A stretch of DNA of 64,000 bases from Echinometra lucunter. Taxonomy: Eukaryota > Echinodermata > Echinoidea > Camarodonta > Echinometridae. Shown here in pieces: positions 31,940 to 42,553 of this stretch. Numbering within the stretch: position 1 is the stretch's first letter; every line of letters starts with the position of its first letter. Location of the stretch: NCBI GenBank assembly GCA_029962745.1, contig CM057151.1, forward strand, positions 34,738,818 through 34,802,817. The letters are read 5' to 3'. The notes beneath the pieces were generated by a model. The model was not told the origin of the DNA. It did no database searches and worked only from the letters and a program-made list of their open reading frames with translations. Both the position numbers and the translations under genes were made by a program.

Positions 31940-32489
31940 TTAACATCACTTTTCACGCCTGAAAGTTCTTCCTCTCCCATCCCTTAGTGATAGTGTGAGC
32001 AGTGACAGTCATGTAGTCTTAAGTTCCCATGCTAGTCCAACAATCCGTTGTCTGTGAAACGCAAGCGACCTCTTTTAGAAACTCTCATATGATTCTCCTT
32101 TTCACGTCATACAACGTCTTGAGATGGTTGGTTACTGTGCGTCTTGTGGGCATTACTTACTCTGGTTCTAGGCAGTGCACAAATCCTCTTAGGCCTTCTC
32201 CCTCAACACAACTCGGTGGTGGACAGTCTTTGGCCACCGATTCCACTATGTGCCTTGTTATTTCCTCGCTCTCTTTTGGTGTCTGTGGGTTTTTGACGAA
32301 GGTATTTGTACATGTTAGCTTTTGATCAGGAGCATTTAGGGCATTTGGATGTTTCTTGAGTAGGTGACTGTTCATAGAGCTTGTTGAGCCGCCGATAAAC
32401 TTGTTTACAACATCGCAGAGTGTAATTTGACATTGGTTTTTGAGAAAAAAATCCCAAACTCTACTCGCCTTCCCTATTATGATGGTCAT
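31940..32489 (-). pseudogene. hAT transposase N-terminal fragment with BED zinc finger
   Basis: The minus frame starts near 32489 with VWDFFLKN...C...C...GGSTSSMNSHLLKKHP, a BED-type finger (Cys pair, then His-x5-His). It is followed by CVEGEGLRGFVHCLEPE, a stop codon, VMPTRRTV, more stops, then TTDCWTS and DYMTVTAHTI, the start of the RNase-H-like domain. At least three in-frame stops are present, so it is dead. It is related to but distinct from the copy at 34233-34889. Confidence 0.75.
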
Positions 32490-32959
32490 ATGATTACTCT
32501 AAGCTTCCCAATTCATGATCTCAATAAAAAGTCTGGTCAGATGTAATTATGTTGGTATGAAGCTTAAAATCATTTGACAACATTGATCCATAGAGCTCTT
32601 AAGGACATGAAGGTGCAGTGTGAAGTCATCTAATCCTTCTTCTTGTCGTTGGGTTGTAACACATCCCATATTGTTTCAGCCTAGTTATGCCAACTTTGAG
32701 GTTCCATCTCTCTGTAGAAAAGAAGATTTGTGTCATGACCATGGATTTCCATAAGCGTCAGCTTGTCATGAAGTTTGGAGATTTCGTCGGCCGTCTTTTT
32801 TCTATGTCAGGAAGCTTTCTCTGATCAATTTCTGCCAACTTGTGAGAATTCATCGTAGCAGATTTCACTAAATTCACTGAGTTTGTTGGTCCTTTAATTT
32901 GCTGGGGAGGCAGACTGTTGAAATATGTTTGCCACTCCTAACTGTTGGTGGGGGGGGGG

Positions 32960-33345
32960 GGGGGGGTGGGAAATGGCACCTGCTGCTTGCATAACAGCAA
33001 TCTCGAAATCTGTTATTACCGTAGTGAATGTGGGTTGGAAGCCAAGTTCTCTTAGTCTGTTTATTATGGTTGGAACAACTCCCGGTAGGTCTCCCTGCTC
33101 ATTCTCTGCAAAAAGATGTTGACAACAGTTATCTCAATTTCTCCTTGAGGAACTCACAATATGTAGAGTTGTTTGCAGAGTTTCAGGCAACAGCAAATTT
33201 GCCTTCCTTGAAGCAGCTCTCTGCATTTACAAAATGCCTACGATGTTCATCTATGGCAAAGGCAATTATTTGGTTGTCAGCCTCAGGCCCATTGTCATAC
33301 AACAGAAATAGTGTTGGTTTGGGACTTTCCGTTAGGGTATTGTCT
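32960..33345 (-). pseudogene. MULE (Mutator-like) transposase fragment
   Basis: The minus strand encodes ADNQIIAFAIDEHRRHFVNA and KEGKFAVA, then after a frame shift SRETYRELF, and finally VITDFEIAVMQAAGAISH. The last is the T-D-(F)-E segment containing an acidic catalytic residue of the MULE DDE domain. Two or more frame breaks and stops. A G17 tract at 32950-32966 abuts its end. The frame joins that of the adjacent Gypsy fragment without a stop. Confidence 0.65.
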
Positions 33346-33359
33346 GGTTCCATGATTAG

Positions 33360-33870
33360 CTCTCTCATGGGTGCCGGTTCTGCCGGACGTCGAGGGCAGG
33401 CTGTAACAGGCAGTCCGGTTGTAACGATGTGATGAATGACATCATGCTTGACAGGAGCATCATTGTACAATGGCCACATAAGATCTCGGAAGTCGGCAAG
33501 AACCTTCCTGTAAGGCCCATCAACATGTGATGTGCTGAAAGAAATCCTGAGTGGGCTGGTCGTTGAACTGTTGCTAATGACGGACAACTGTGTAGTGGAA
33601 TCAATGAGTCTGCGTCCACAGAGGTCAACCAAAAGTCCAAAATGGCGGAGAAAATCTGCCCCAATAATAAGGAATACCCTTCTGCAATAATGAAGATCTT
33701 GGGAAATGTACGTTGCAACCCCAAATCCAGGGCAGAACATTGCCCATATGTGGCAATCAGAGTACCATTGGCAGCCTGTAGTTATAACAAATCAGGATGT
33801 TATCTCTGGTGGTGGGTAGGAGCACACTGACAACTGATCCTGTGTCTATTAAGAATCTCTGACATCAGTT
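33360..33870 (-). pseudogene. Ty3/Gypsy retrotransposon fragment: retropepsin and start of RT
   Basis: On the minus strand FLIDTGSVVSVL gives the aspartic-protease DTG(S) motif near 33860. After a frame shift comes FLIIGADFLRHFGLLVDL, the second protease motif (I-I-G-x-D-F-L). The run HDVIHHIVTTGLPV then matches the linker before reverse transcriptase in this family. RT itself and the LTRs are missing. No intact product is possible. Confidence 0.75.
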
Positions 33871-34232
33871 AACAGCAGTGCTACAGGGGAATTCTTTTAT
33901 ATCCACAAAAAAAGATGACTTCCCCTTCCATAAACAAGGGCTCCAGTAAGATGGCACTGAAGCTTTCACACTGTACTTGTTGACTTTGATTGGCTCTAGA
34001 ATCGTGGAATGCTGGTGGCCTTCTGATCCATGCTATCCACTATTATACTCATGTATTTGGTGGGTTCCTGTTGAGCCTTTTGGATATGCTTATAATACTT
34101 ATGACTTTCCGTTCTGAAGGAAAAGTAGAGAGAAGAGAAAATGAAACAACATGAACATCATGTGTGCAATACAAAATTTTATAGAGAAATCCCACAAATA
34201 CTGTAGAACTGCTTTAACATAAAGGAACTGGG

Positions 34233-34889
34233 CTATTTTGGATGTTTTGATGACTCCCCCCATTCAACAGCGACCCGGTTGAGTTGGGCTTGAAGCGCCA
34301 GTGCCGTATGGAATTGTGGAAGTCTGGCCGCGCCTTCCTCCTCCTCCTCTTCACCCGCTAGATGTTGAACTGGGGTCGTTTCTAGAACGAAGCTTGCTTT
34401 TTTCCAGTCAATCAGGCCGTGTGCTGTTACAGTCATATAGCCCTCCTGTGCATGACTTGTCCAACAATCCATTCTTAGTGCTATTGCGGCACTCTTGTGA
34501 AGATCTTGCTTCACTTTTCCCTTTTTGTCACTCATCATTTTGTCCAGGATATTAACAACAGTTTTTCTAGTAGGTAGCGTATGATCTGGCTCAATGTACT
34601 TCATAAGGGATATGAATCCCTTCCCTTCCACCAGACTGATAGGGAGGCCATCTTCACCAATCATTCTTGCTACTCGTTCCGATATGGCAGCAGTCCTTCT
34701 TGGGTCACATTCGCGAGAAAAGGCCAATCTCGTTTGCTTGGCAGCATCAGGCTCCTCCAGACTGGCAGGGTGAAAGTTCTTAATATGTCCAAGCAGACTG
34801 CTCGTTGAGCCCCCTTTGTACACAAAGACGTGATCACAAATATTACAGGTCGCTGAAGTGTCAGACGACTTGCGAAACACTTTCCACAC
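34233..34889 (-). pseudogene. hAT transposase (ZBED-type), N-terminal 218 codons
   Basis: Uninterrupted minus frame. A BED finger comes first (VWKVFRKS, CNIC, GGSTSSLLGHIKNFHP; C-x2-C...H-x4/5-H), then the linker GLPISLVEGKGFISLMKYIE and LPTRKTV. The RNase-H-like start is RMDCWTSHAQEGYMTVTAHG, whose Asp is the first acidic residue of the hAT triad. After VQHLAG the frame runs into an acidic, unrelated tail and a stop, so the catalytic domain is truncated. The open frame makes it the youngest-looking of the hAT pieces here. Confidence 0.8.
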
Positions 34890-36030
34890 CTTGCTAGGCG
34901 TTGTGCTGCTTCAAACTAGTAGGATATGAAAGAAATTAACTCAAATGAAGAGAGTGCAATGAAACGAATATATATAAGACTGACCACGGCAATGTCAAAA
35001 AGTGAAATGACAATGGACTAGAAGTGAGCATTTTCATGAACACAAATTTATCAAGAATTCAAGATAAAGCCGTCTATCAAGATAAACCAGTTTATTAAGA
35101 CAAACTCCCATTTAATTAAGGCTGATAGTGCGATCGGGGGATGGGAAATTTTCACCGTGGAATGTGTTTATTTTCAACGCTTACCATTATAATCCTTCAT
35201 CCTATTAAATTGGAAAGGACCGTTACATAAACCCACTGCCAGGCCATAGCAAAAGGCACTTTCAAAAAAAAAAAAGAAAGAAAGAAAGAAAGAAAAAAAC
35301 CCAAAACAATCTGCACTTGTCTACTTGACACTTGACAGATATAAAACAGCCATTCAAATTAGAGACTTTTCATTGATAAAAATGTCTTAGACGAGCATTT
35401 ACTTTCTCTTCTTATCAAACACAACAAAAATTATTTTGAGATATCTAAGCTGGTGTGGACTTGTAAGACTGCTATCCGAATCTCTGACTACCAATTTAAC
35501 ACATTTCAAAATATATATCACACTGACTCTACCACATAACAAAAGAAGAAAAAATCTGTCCCAAAATAGATATATCAATAACTCACTGATCATATAGTTT
35601 AATAATAGTTTATCAAAGAAATGTAGTCGATAGGTAATAGTAGATAGGCCATCGAAAAGGGAAGAGAGTAAAGGCTGGACTGAATTTCAGTGAAAGAAGT
35701 GAAAGTGTAAAATATAGCCATGTTTGGAAGTGGCGGGTAGAGAGGAGAAAGGCAGAAAGTTAAAAGAAAAAAAGAAGAAAAAACAAAGGAGACGTGAAGT
35801 AATGATAGGCCTACAGAGGTGCACAAAGAGTTATTACAGGGGAAATTCTAAAAACAGGGAAACACAAAGGAGATGTTTTGATGAAGAAATAAACTAAAAA
35901 CACTCATACAAAATCACAGTCGGCGTCACATAATTATATCACTCAGGGACCTTGAGCTTTATTAATTGTCCTACAAAAGGCAAGTCTGACTGGAAATTGT
36001 GTTCTGTGGAGTTGAAAAGGAAGATGGTTA
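34890..36030. other. Non-coding stretch
   Basis: AT-rich, with an A12/AAAG microsatellite at about 35264-35297. No exon or transposase was recognised. Confidence 0.5.
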
Positions 36031-36730
36031 TCAGAAGGAGAAAGTTTGATTTGTGGGATGAGTATACGGTGCCCTGTTGATAATACTTCGGCACCGATGA
36101 CACGCAAGTGTAATCTGTGTACTCTGAGTCTGTTGAAATTGCATAAACCCTGTTTTATGTCCTAGTTCCTCAGTAACATTATTACAGCACCTGGCCTCAA
36201 GTTTAGTTTGTCTTGGCATTCCAGATGGTATCAGTGAGTTCAGGAACTCTGTTGGATAGTTGTTTGCTTCTTCCAAATCATCACAAACAATTGTGTCTGT
36301 ACTGTAGTAAGGTTTAAGTGGACTTGTCATTTTTTCGAGAATGCTATCGTTGATTTTGAAAGATGCTTCGTTTTTTTGGAGTGAGAATGGCTTCTTGTAC
36401 CAAATCCTCTACAGTGCTGTACATTTCTGAAACTACATCTGCAGTAATTATGTTTTCTGTTAGATGTACAGATCCTTCAGGCAAGTCTTGGTCTTGTAAG
36501 GTTGTCTTGCCATTTCCTACTTCTAGTAACCATGAAGCAAAATCTTTTTCATTCTGATTGGCTCTCATGTTTGTTTGAAGGTGAAATACTTTGAAGTGTT
36601 TGTACACTTTGGCCTTTTTGATGTGTTTTCTATGAGCACAGCTGGTTTTGCATTTGGTATGACTGGAAGTATCTGTCGAAAACCTCCAATGTATTTCAAC
36701 TTTAGATGGCGCTATACCCCCTCTCCCCAC
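36031..36730 (-). pseudogene. Pif1-like helicase C-terminal fragment (Helitron-type)
   Basis: Two minus frames join by a frame shift near 36335. The first has VFHLQTNMRANQNEKDFASW and LLEVGNG (the L-T-x-N-M-R helicase motif), then AILTPKK. The second has PYYSTDTIVCDDLEEANNYP and EFLNSLIPSGMP. A further shift is seen where the GLCNG-type motif is expected. This order is that of Pif1/RecD-like SF1B helicases as found at the C-terminus of Helitron proteins. No Rep domain or Helitron end was identified, so a host PIF1 pseudogene is an alternative. Confidence 0.7.
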
Positions 36731-38897
36731 CTTGGCTTGGTTACACCTAGACCTCCAAATTGGCTCTGATGGTTCAACGTTAAATTAAAAATATCTATCC
36801 TTATTTGCCCCCTTGGCACTACATTAGTCCTATGGCGGGTAATGGTCGGCTGACTTCAGCTGAGGCTAATGACCCCGCCACGAGGGAAAATCAAAACGAA
36901 TCAAGCTATATAAAGGGCAAATAATACAACAGGTGAAACACAATAATAAAAAAAAAACAGAAGAGCATAAGACAAATATACAAGGCTAGAAAATACCTTA
37001 ACTATAACTCACTTAAACCTGCCTGACCGAAATACGCCCAAGTGCCCTCACCAGGTGAACAACCTACTTAGCCTTCTCCAAGCCTGGCCTACGTATCACA
37101 GCGGGCATGTTGGACCTTTCTCACAAAAGGCAGCGAGGTTCCCAAGAAAATTGCTCCACAGGAATGTGCCGACTATGCCAATGTAGTTCTTGCCCAAAAG
37201 GGGGAAAGAACTACTATGGAAATATATCCAAAGATAAAATAACATAAGATGACACTTCAAACAGAAGATGGGAACATGTCTGTAAAATGTTACATTACAG
37301 AAGTTTCAGCCATTCTCTCTCCAGAGTCTCAATAATTCTGTCAGTGTGTTTCTAAGTTCAACATAATCATGTCTGTCTTTCTCCCAAGGCCAATTCTTCA
37401 AATTGTTTCTACATGAACTACAAAATGAGTTGTTTCTTCCTCATAAGTTATGTCACAGAAATGTTCAAGGGGCCTGTAACAATTCCCTTTGCATCAACTC
37501 ACCTTCATTGTGTGGATTGACAATTGACTGGGCCCCCTCCGCCAACGTACTATCTATAGGTACAGCACCCTGTGAAATGGAAGCCTTGATGCACGAACGC
37601 TGACGTGTTTCCCTTCGGCACCTCTCAACCGGCTTGCTTGCCCTCTTTTAGCTTTCGCTTTAGGCACTGTACTCCGCTCACTTGTATTGTACAGACAAAA
37701 AATTCCCTATCCGGTGTATGAAAAGTGTCTGTAAAACCGGAGCTCAAAAATTGTACGTCTATTCCTTATAAATCCACAATCAGTTATGAATCTCTGTTCC
37801 CACGCTCAGCGCGCAGCAGTGTAATTGACAAGCTTACTACGGATACGCTTCGCCTTTGTAATTCACAATATAATTATTTGCCTTTGGCCTTTGAAATCTA
37901 CCGCGATACGCGTGGGAACGACCAGACCACAAAAAGTTCAGGAACAGCTGTAAATTATATTAACACTTTGGCGTTAACATGTATTAACAAGCTTTTGGTT
38001 CTATTGATAATAAAATGAGTACATGTAGATACTTTATTCCTTATCCCTGTAAAAACTAAGATAATTAACCATCTTTCTGGCACTCTGCAATAAAAAGTTA
38101 AAATTTGCAGGTAACTTGGGTTTTTACCCATTTGTTGAATTTTAGCTTATTGAGTATATCATTTTGTTAGGTTCCTAAAATTACACTACAACCAAAAGTA
38201 TTTTTATTTTTAATTAACAATGATCACAAATAAAAGGCACGACATACTTCTCCTTCCCCTGATCGTCAGTCTGAACAGGTCTGTCTTTGTGTGTCATGTA
38301 GTCAATAACCGCCAGCAGGTTCCTAGCTCTGTAAGCCGGGTACCTTTATTATAATTACAATGCAATATATTAGTGGACATTAACATAACATTTATACCCA
38401 AACTATAAAGCTCTACATTTAGCTTTTTCTAACAGATTCACATTTCAACCACAGTGGAAAGAAAAGTGAATTAAGAATAATTTGGAGGGGTTGTTTGCAT
38501 CAGTGAAATGTAAATGAAATAACAACTAACTACATAACATCACATTCACTTGAAATCATGTATCGTAATTATAATTATTTTCAAAAGCACTACTACTTGT
38601 AGTAAAATGGCCGAATAATTACTTCTTAAACTACACTAAATACTACACCGACTTAAACTAATCTTACTTGAAGCACTACTGATCCAAAGTCCTCCGGAAT
38701 CCCACAGAAGACCGTTGGGGAGATCTCCCGAAGACACTATAGTGCAGAGCTCAGACTTAGATAGAAGAAGATCGTTTGTTGACGTCTGTTCATTCCAAGC
38801 TCAAATGTTGCACTGCCGAAATCCGCAGTACCTGGGTCTTAGGCACGGTACGTGCGTCCGTAGATGTTAGATGCGTCCTCCCAATTTGCCCAAATCA
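36731..38897. other. Non-coding stretch
   Basis: No recognised gene. TATAAAGGGC at about 36908 follows an imperfect repeat (GGTCGGCTGACTTCAGCTGA at 36845-36864) and could be part of an LTR or terminal region, but no partner repeat was found. The rest is plain AT-rich sequence. Confidence 0.4.
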
Positions 38898-39618
38898 CTA
38901 CAATATCCCCCGTTTTATTAGGCAAGAGTCTACTCTCGACTTAGAAATTTCAACAGAAGTAGAAGGAGTTGCTGTGGACAGAGAGGGGACAGTGGAAGGA
39001 GTAGGAAGAAGTGAGGTAGAAGAACGTGGAGGAGATCCCCATGAGGAGAAAGCTGCCCGCAGAGAGTCGGGGAGCTTTTCATGCAAATGGACCAAAACCC
39101 GGTAATAAAGGAGGCACCCGGGAGAATTGAGGGGGGAGATAGAAAGAGAGGTAGGCATTGGCCACCTCTCGAAGTTGATCTGAGCCTGAATGGCTCTTTC
39201 CACTTCTTCCGGGAATGACGGCCTGAGGGGCCGGAAATCCTGATTAACTAACCTCATTAAGTCAAAAACATTGGATCTATGATCCCCCACAAACCGGCTC
39301 GCAATCCACCACAAAAACTCCCCTCGGAGCCGAAGCAGTTCGGCAGTGGGGGGGTCTGTGCGGTGGACAAACGCAATGGCTGGCAGGTGGCCATAGATAT
39401 GCCACTTGACATGCACCGTCCGCTGGTGACAAGAAGGGTAGGGACAGCGCTGGAAATGATGACTTTTTGGGGCGCTGGTCCCCACACGTTTCTTTCGTGG
39501 GGAGACCTTACCTAATTGAATGCGGCCGCCGTCCGGTCTGGCTGCACCAGGCTTCTTGGATTCAGGAGGGGGGGGGGGGGGGGTTTCATCCCTTGATCCC
39601 TCGTTTCCTACTCTACTG
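38898..39618 (-). CDS. Unrecognised exon-like ORF with C2H2-type Cys/His cluster
   Basis: Open minus frame of about 240 codons after a plausible acceptor (TATATTTGCAG). It starts SRVGNEGSRDE, has a Pro run produced by the C16 tract at 39568-39583, then HHFQRCPYPSCHQRTVHVKW and HIYGHLP (C-x4-C with two downstream His, zinc-finger-like). A conserved-looking core follows (LRLRGEFLWWIASRFVGDH, LVNQDFRPLRPSFPEEVERA) with a Ser/Thr/Pro-rich tail ending IKRGIL. No stops or shifts interrupt it. I do not recognise the family. In this setting it is more likely a transposon accessory ORF than a host gene. Confidence 0.4.
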
Positions 39619-39919
39619 CAAATATAAAAGAAGACAGGATAGCACAATTAATACTCAGCAAAACAGAAAGTTACAAGAACATATTTGGCTATAACATAGG
39701 TTTGAACCAGATGTATATTTCTTCTTCATTTCTTCCTGCTTTCCTGATGAATATAACATGTATTTTATCCTGTAACGTCAAGGTTCTACGCCTCAAAGTC
39801 CATTCACTTAAGAATTTAATAATAATTTTCCTTGCTAAAGGAAAAGGCAAATCTAAAAGCAAATCTATTCAATAGCTCAATAAATCATTCCTCAAGTAAC
39901 CTTATCTCATTACGTGCAC

Positions 39920-41553
39920 CTACAGTCCATGCCACCAAGTAATACACAGTTCATCCAGTACTAATCCCAAAGCCACTTCTGCCGTTATGTCTCTTGCTGC
40001 TTGTGGCCATGGAGGCTGAGGAATGGAATTACATTCTGTAGCTCTTCTGAGTGATTGTGCTGCATGATACATTGGTCTCAAGTCAGATGCTGCTCTTTCT
40101 TGAAAAACTCCTTCAGTTTGATGAATGCTAGAGTCACCTGTCAGTCTCACCTGATGAAAATAGACAAATGACATCCTCTGCAACCTCAACCATAGACAAG
40201 TCTTTTACAAAGACTAAACTCACTAGTATTAATGTGAGAAGACCTAAGGAATTTCAGGTAAGGAAAGGTCTTCTGAAGCCTTCGCTTCACATTGATTAAG
40301 GACTTGTAACCTGGGATTTCTTTTCCCTCTACCACCTTCAAAAACTTCTTTAACAACACAAGTAATTCTTGTAATCTTAACACTATGTGACCCATCACCA
40401 CTCTTACATCTAGGATTGATTTACAGAAATGATCATATGACCTGTCATACAAGTTTGAATCGAGTTTTTTTTCTCTGTCCTTCTTTGTGCAGAATCTTGA
40501 GTAGTTCTGGTGACAAATGAAGTGATATCTGACTTTCAGGCTCCTTCCCACAAATCTGTAGCCGAATTTCCTTGTCTTTGTGTATTTCTGCAGTTAGTAC
40601 TAGCTTACCTGCAGTGATAGTTTCACACTGAATCAGTTTTTCATTTTCTTTTTTTCCTCAATATGGAAAGTGAAACAGCAATGACTGCCTGAGCTATTTG
40701 CAGAGGGCATTACTGTTAGATGAAGCACAGTTGATTATTTATAGTTTATAGATAGTATGCACCCAATGCAATTTGATCTAACTTTTATTTGTCATTATTA
40801 GACACTCATGATTAGACATTACTCTTTTATAACTTTGCATTTTCATGAAATCATCTGCTTATTTCAAAATGAATGGGGTCATTTTGACATTCTTATGACA
40901 TTTACAATAGCCTACCTGCATGTGTAATGCTTTGATATCGATAACCAGAATGATTAGTTTGTGGATGAATTCATCTAATTTTTAAGAAAAGCCCATTCAT
41001 TACCATAACACAAATACCAACACATAAGATTGTAATGTAAGAAACTGGGCCTGCATATTATGCGACTAATTTAACCTGATGAAAACTTCACTGATCATCA
41101 TAGTGATACCTTTGAAAATGTGCTGCATGTAACATGACAGCAATGATTTACCTTCATGTCCTGATCTTTCTTGCTTCTTTCTGGCCTTCTCAGTCTTGGT
41201 TTTGTCAGTGAATCGCATGTAACATGTGTGATGGTACATGTACCCAAATTTTTAGGAGGCACATTGAGAATATCGGGAGACGAAACAAGCTTCAAATCAT
41301 ATTTTTCAATGTCATGAGTAGCAATTACACTTTCTGTATTGTCAAATTCCTTCCTTTGTGTACATTGATAACAAATTTCTTCCAGCTTTGTCTCAGAAAA
41401 AAAGATAGCATTTGTCAAATCTCCATCAGATGTGCATGCTGCATTCATGGCTGCAGACACTTGTTGATAGTGCACTTGCAAAGAAATAAAGTACAGGGAC
41501 TGCGATTGGTCAGTTTCACTCAGGTCTCTAATACCCCAATTGTGATTGGTCAC
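39920..41553 (-). pseudogene. Eroded coding region, family unknown
   Basis: Three consecutive minus-strand segments look protein-coding but are broken. The first is 41553-41098, with LEEICYQCTQRKEFDN and a donor-like AAG|GTAAAT at about 41150. The second is about 40670-40450 (KLVLTAEIHKDKEIRLQICG), continuing after a shift at an A8 run as SYDHFCKSILDVRVVMGHIV and LRLQELLVLLKKFLKVVEG. The third is 40189-39920 (RAASDLRPMYHAAQSLRRAT, ending near LVLDELCITWW). Together they may be one decayed transposon or host protein. No known motif. Confidence 0.35.
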
Positions 41554-41795
41554 TTAAACAACAGCTTTTTATTTATTAATTAATTAATTTATTTATTTAT
41601 TTATTCATCTGTTTATGTTATTTAATTTCCAGGAACAGAAAATAGATATTACAAGATAATGACAATCATTGAAAACGGAAGAAAAAACAAATCAACTAAT
41701 GCCTGTGGATCACCAAAAGAAAACAAGTTTCTGTGTAGCGGCTCTCTTCATAGTATAAATTCAGAAATACATAAATATACCAATTGTATATAAAC

Positions 41796-42070
41796 GGTTA
41801 CAGTTCGTTATTCCAAAGGTTCGTTATTTCGAAGGTCCGTTTATTTTGAAGGTCTGTTTATTCTGAAGGTTCGTTAGTCCAAAGGTTTGTTAGACCAAAG
41901 GTTCGTTATTCCGAAGGTTCATTAGTCCGAAAATGAAGTAAGGTTCGTTAGTTCGTTAGTGACTTTTGGACTAACAAATCTTATTTCATTTTCGCACTTT
42001 CGAATCTTCGGAACAACGAACCCTATTTCATTTTCAGATTAACAAACCTTCAGAATAATGAACCTTCAAT
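41796..42070. mobile_element. Fold-back repeat F4, copy A
   Basis: Starts GGTTACAGTTCGTTATTCC and repeats GAAGGTTCGTTAGTCC-type words of about 16-17 bp. The direction reverses at about 41960 (GTTCGTTAGTTCGTTAGTGA), after which complementary words GGACTAACAAATC and TTCGGAACAACGAACC follow. The right end appears cut by the SINE starting at about 42076. Same family as 54569-54819. Confidence 0.75.
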
Positions 42071-42075
42071 TTCGG

Positions 42076-42364
42076 AGGTGTAGAGGTGTTGTGGTCCAGT
42101 GGATAAGTCTCCGGGCTTTGAACCATAAGGTACGGGGGTTCGAATCCCTGCCCCAGCATTAGTGTCCTTTGGCAAGACACTAATCTACACTCTCGACCCA
42201 GGTGTAAATGGGGTACCGGCAGGAATGAATTCCTTTAAAGCTGTGAGCACTGAAATTGGTAGCCTAGCTTAGCCGGGGTAATATTGGAGTGCCTTGAGCA
42301 CCTTGTTTGGTGGATACATGCACTCTATAAATATCCAATATTATTATTAATATTATTATTATTA
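42076..42364 (+). mobile_element. tRNA-derived SINE, subfamily 2
   Basis: The head GTGGTCCAGTGGATAAGTCT and B box GGTTCGAATCCC (42137-42148) are shared with the SINEs at 24112 and 53194, as is CACTAATGTCCTTTGGCAAG in degenerate form. The 3' body differs (GGTGTAAATGGGGTACC, CGGGGTAATATTGGAGTGCC) and it ends in (ATT)n. It is inserted at the end of an F4 fold-back copy. Confidence 0.85.
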
Positions 42365-42365
42365 C

Positions 42366-42450
42366 AGGGTTCCTGCACCTTCCATTAAAAAAAAATCCAT
42401 GACTTTTCCATGACTTTTCCATGCATTTTTGTCAATTTTCCATGACAATA
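42366..42450. repeat. Short dispersed repeat, CAGGGTTCCTGCACC end
   Basis: CAGGGTTCCTGCACCTTCC followed by repeated TCCATGACTTTTCCATGAC. The CAGGG start is like a hAT terminus and it lies just beyond the 3' end of the hAT-like gene at 42554. I found no matching opposite terminus near 45 kb. Confidence 0.45.
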
Positions 42451-42553
42451 TTAACCTCGCATGGCTCGCAATTTACCTGTTTCAAGCACCTCTGAGACAA
42501 ACATATTTAACTGTCATGACATAAAAAGAAACAAAGTAATCAATCTTACCCAC

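Noticed and set aside
36845..36920. TATAAAGGGC as a promoter or LTR
   Set aside because: No second LTR, primer-binding site or transcript evidence; kept only as a remark.
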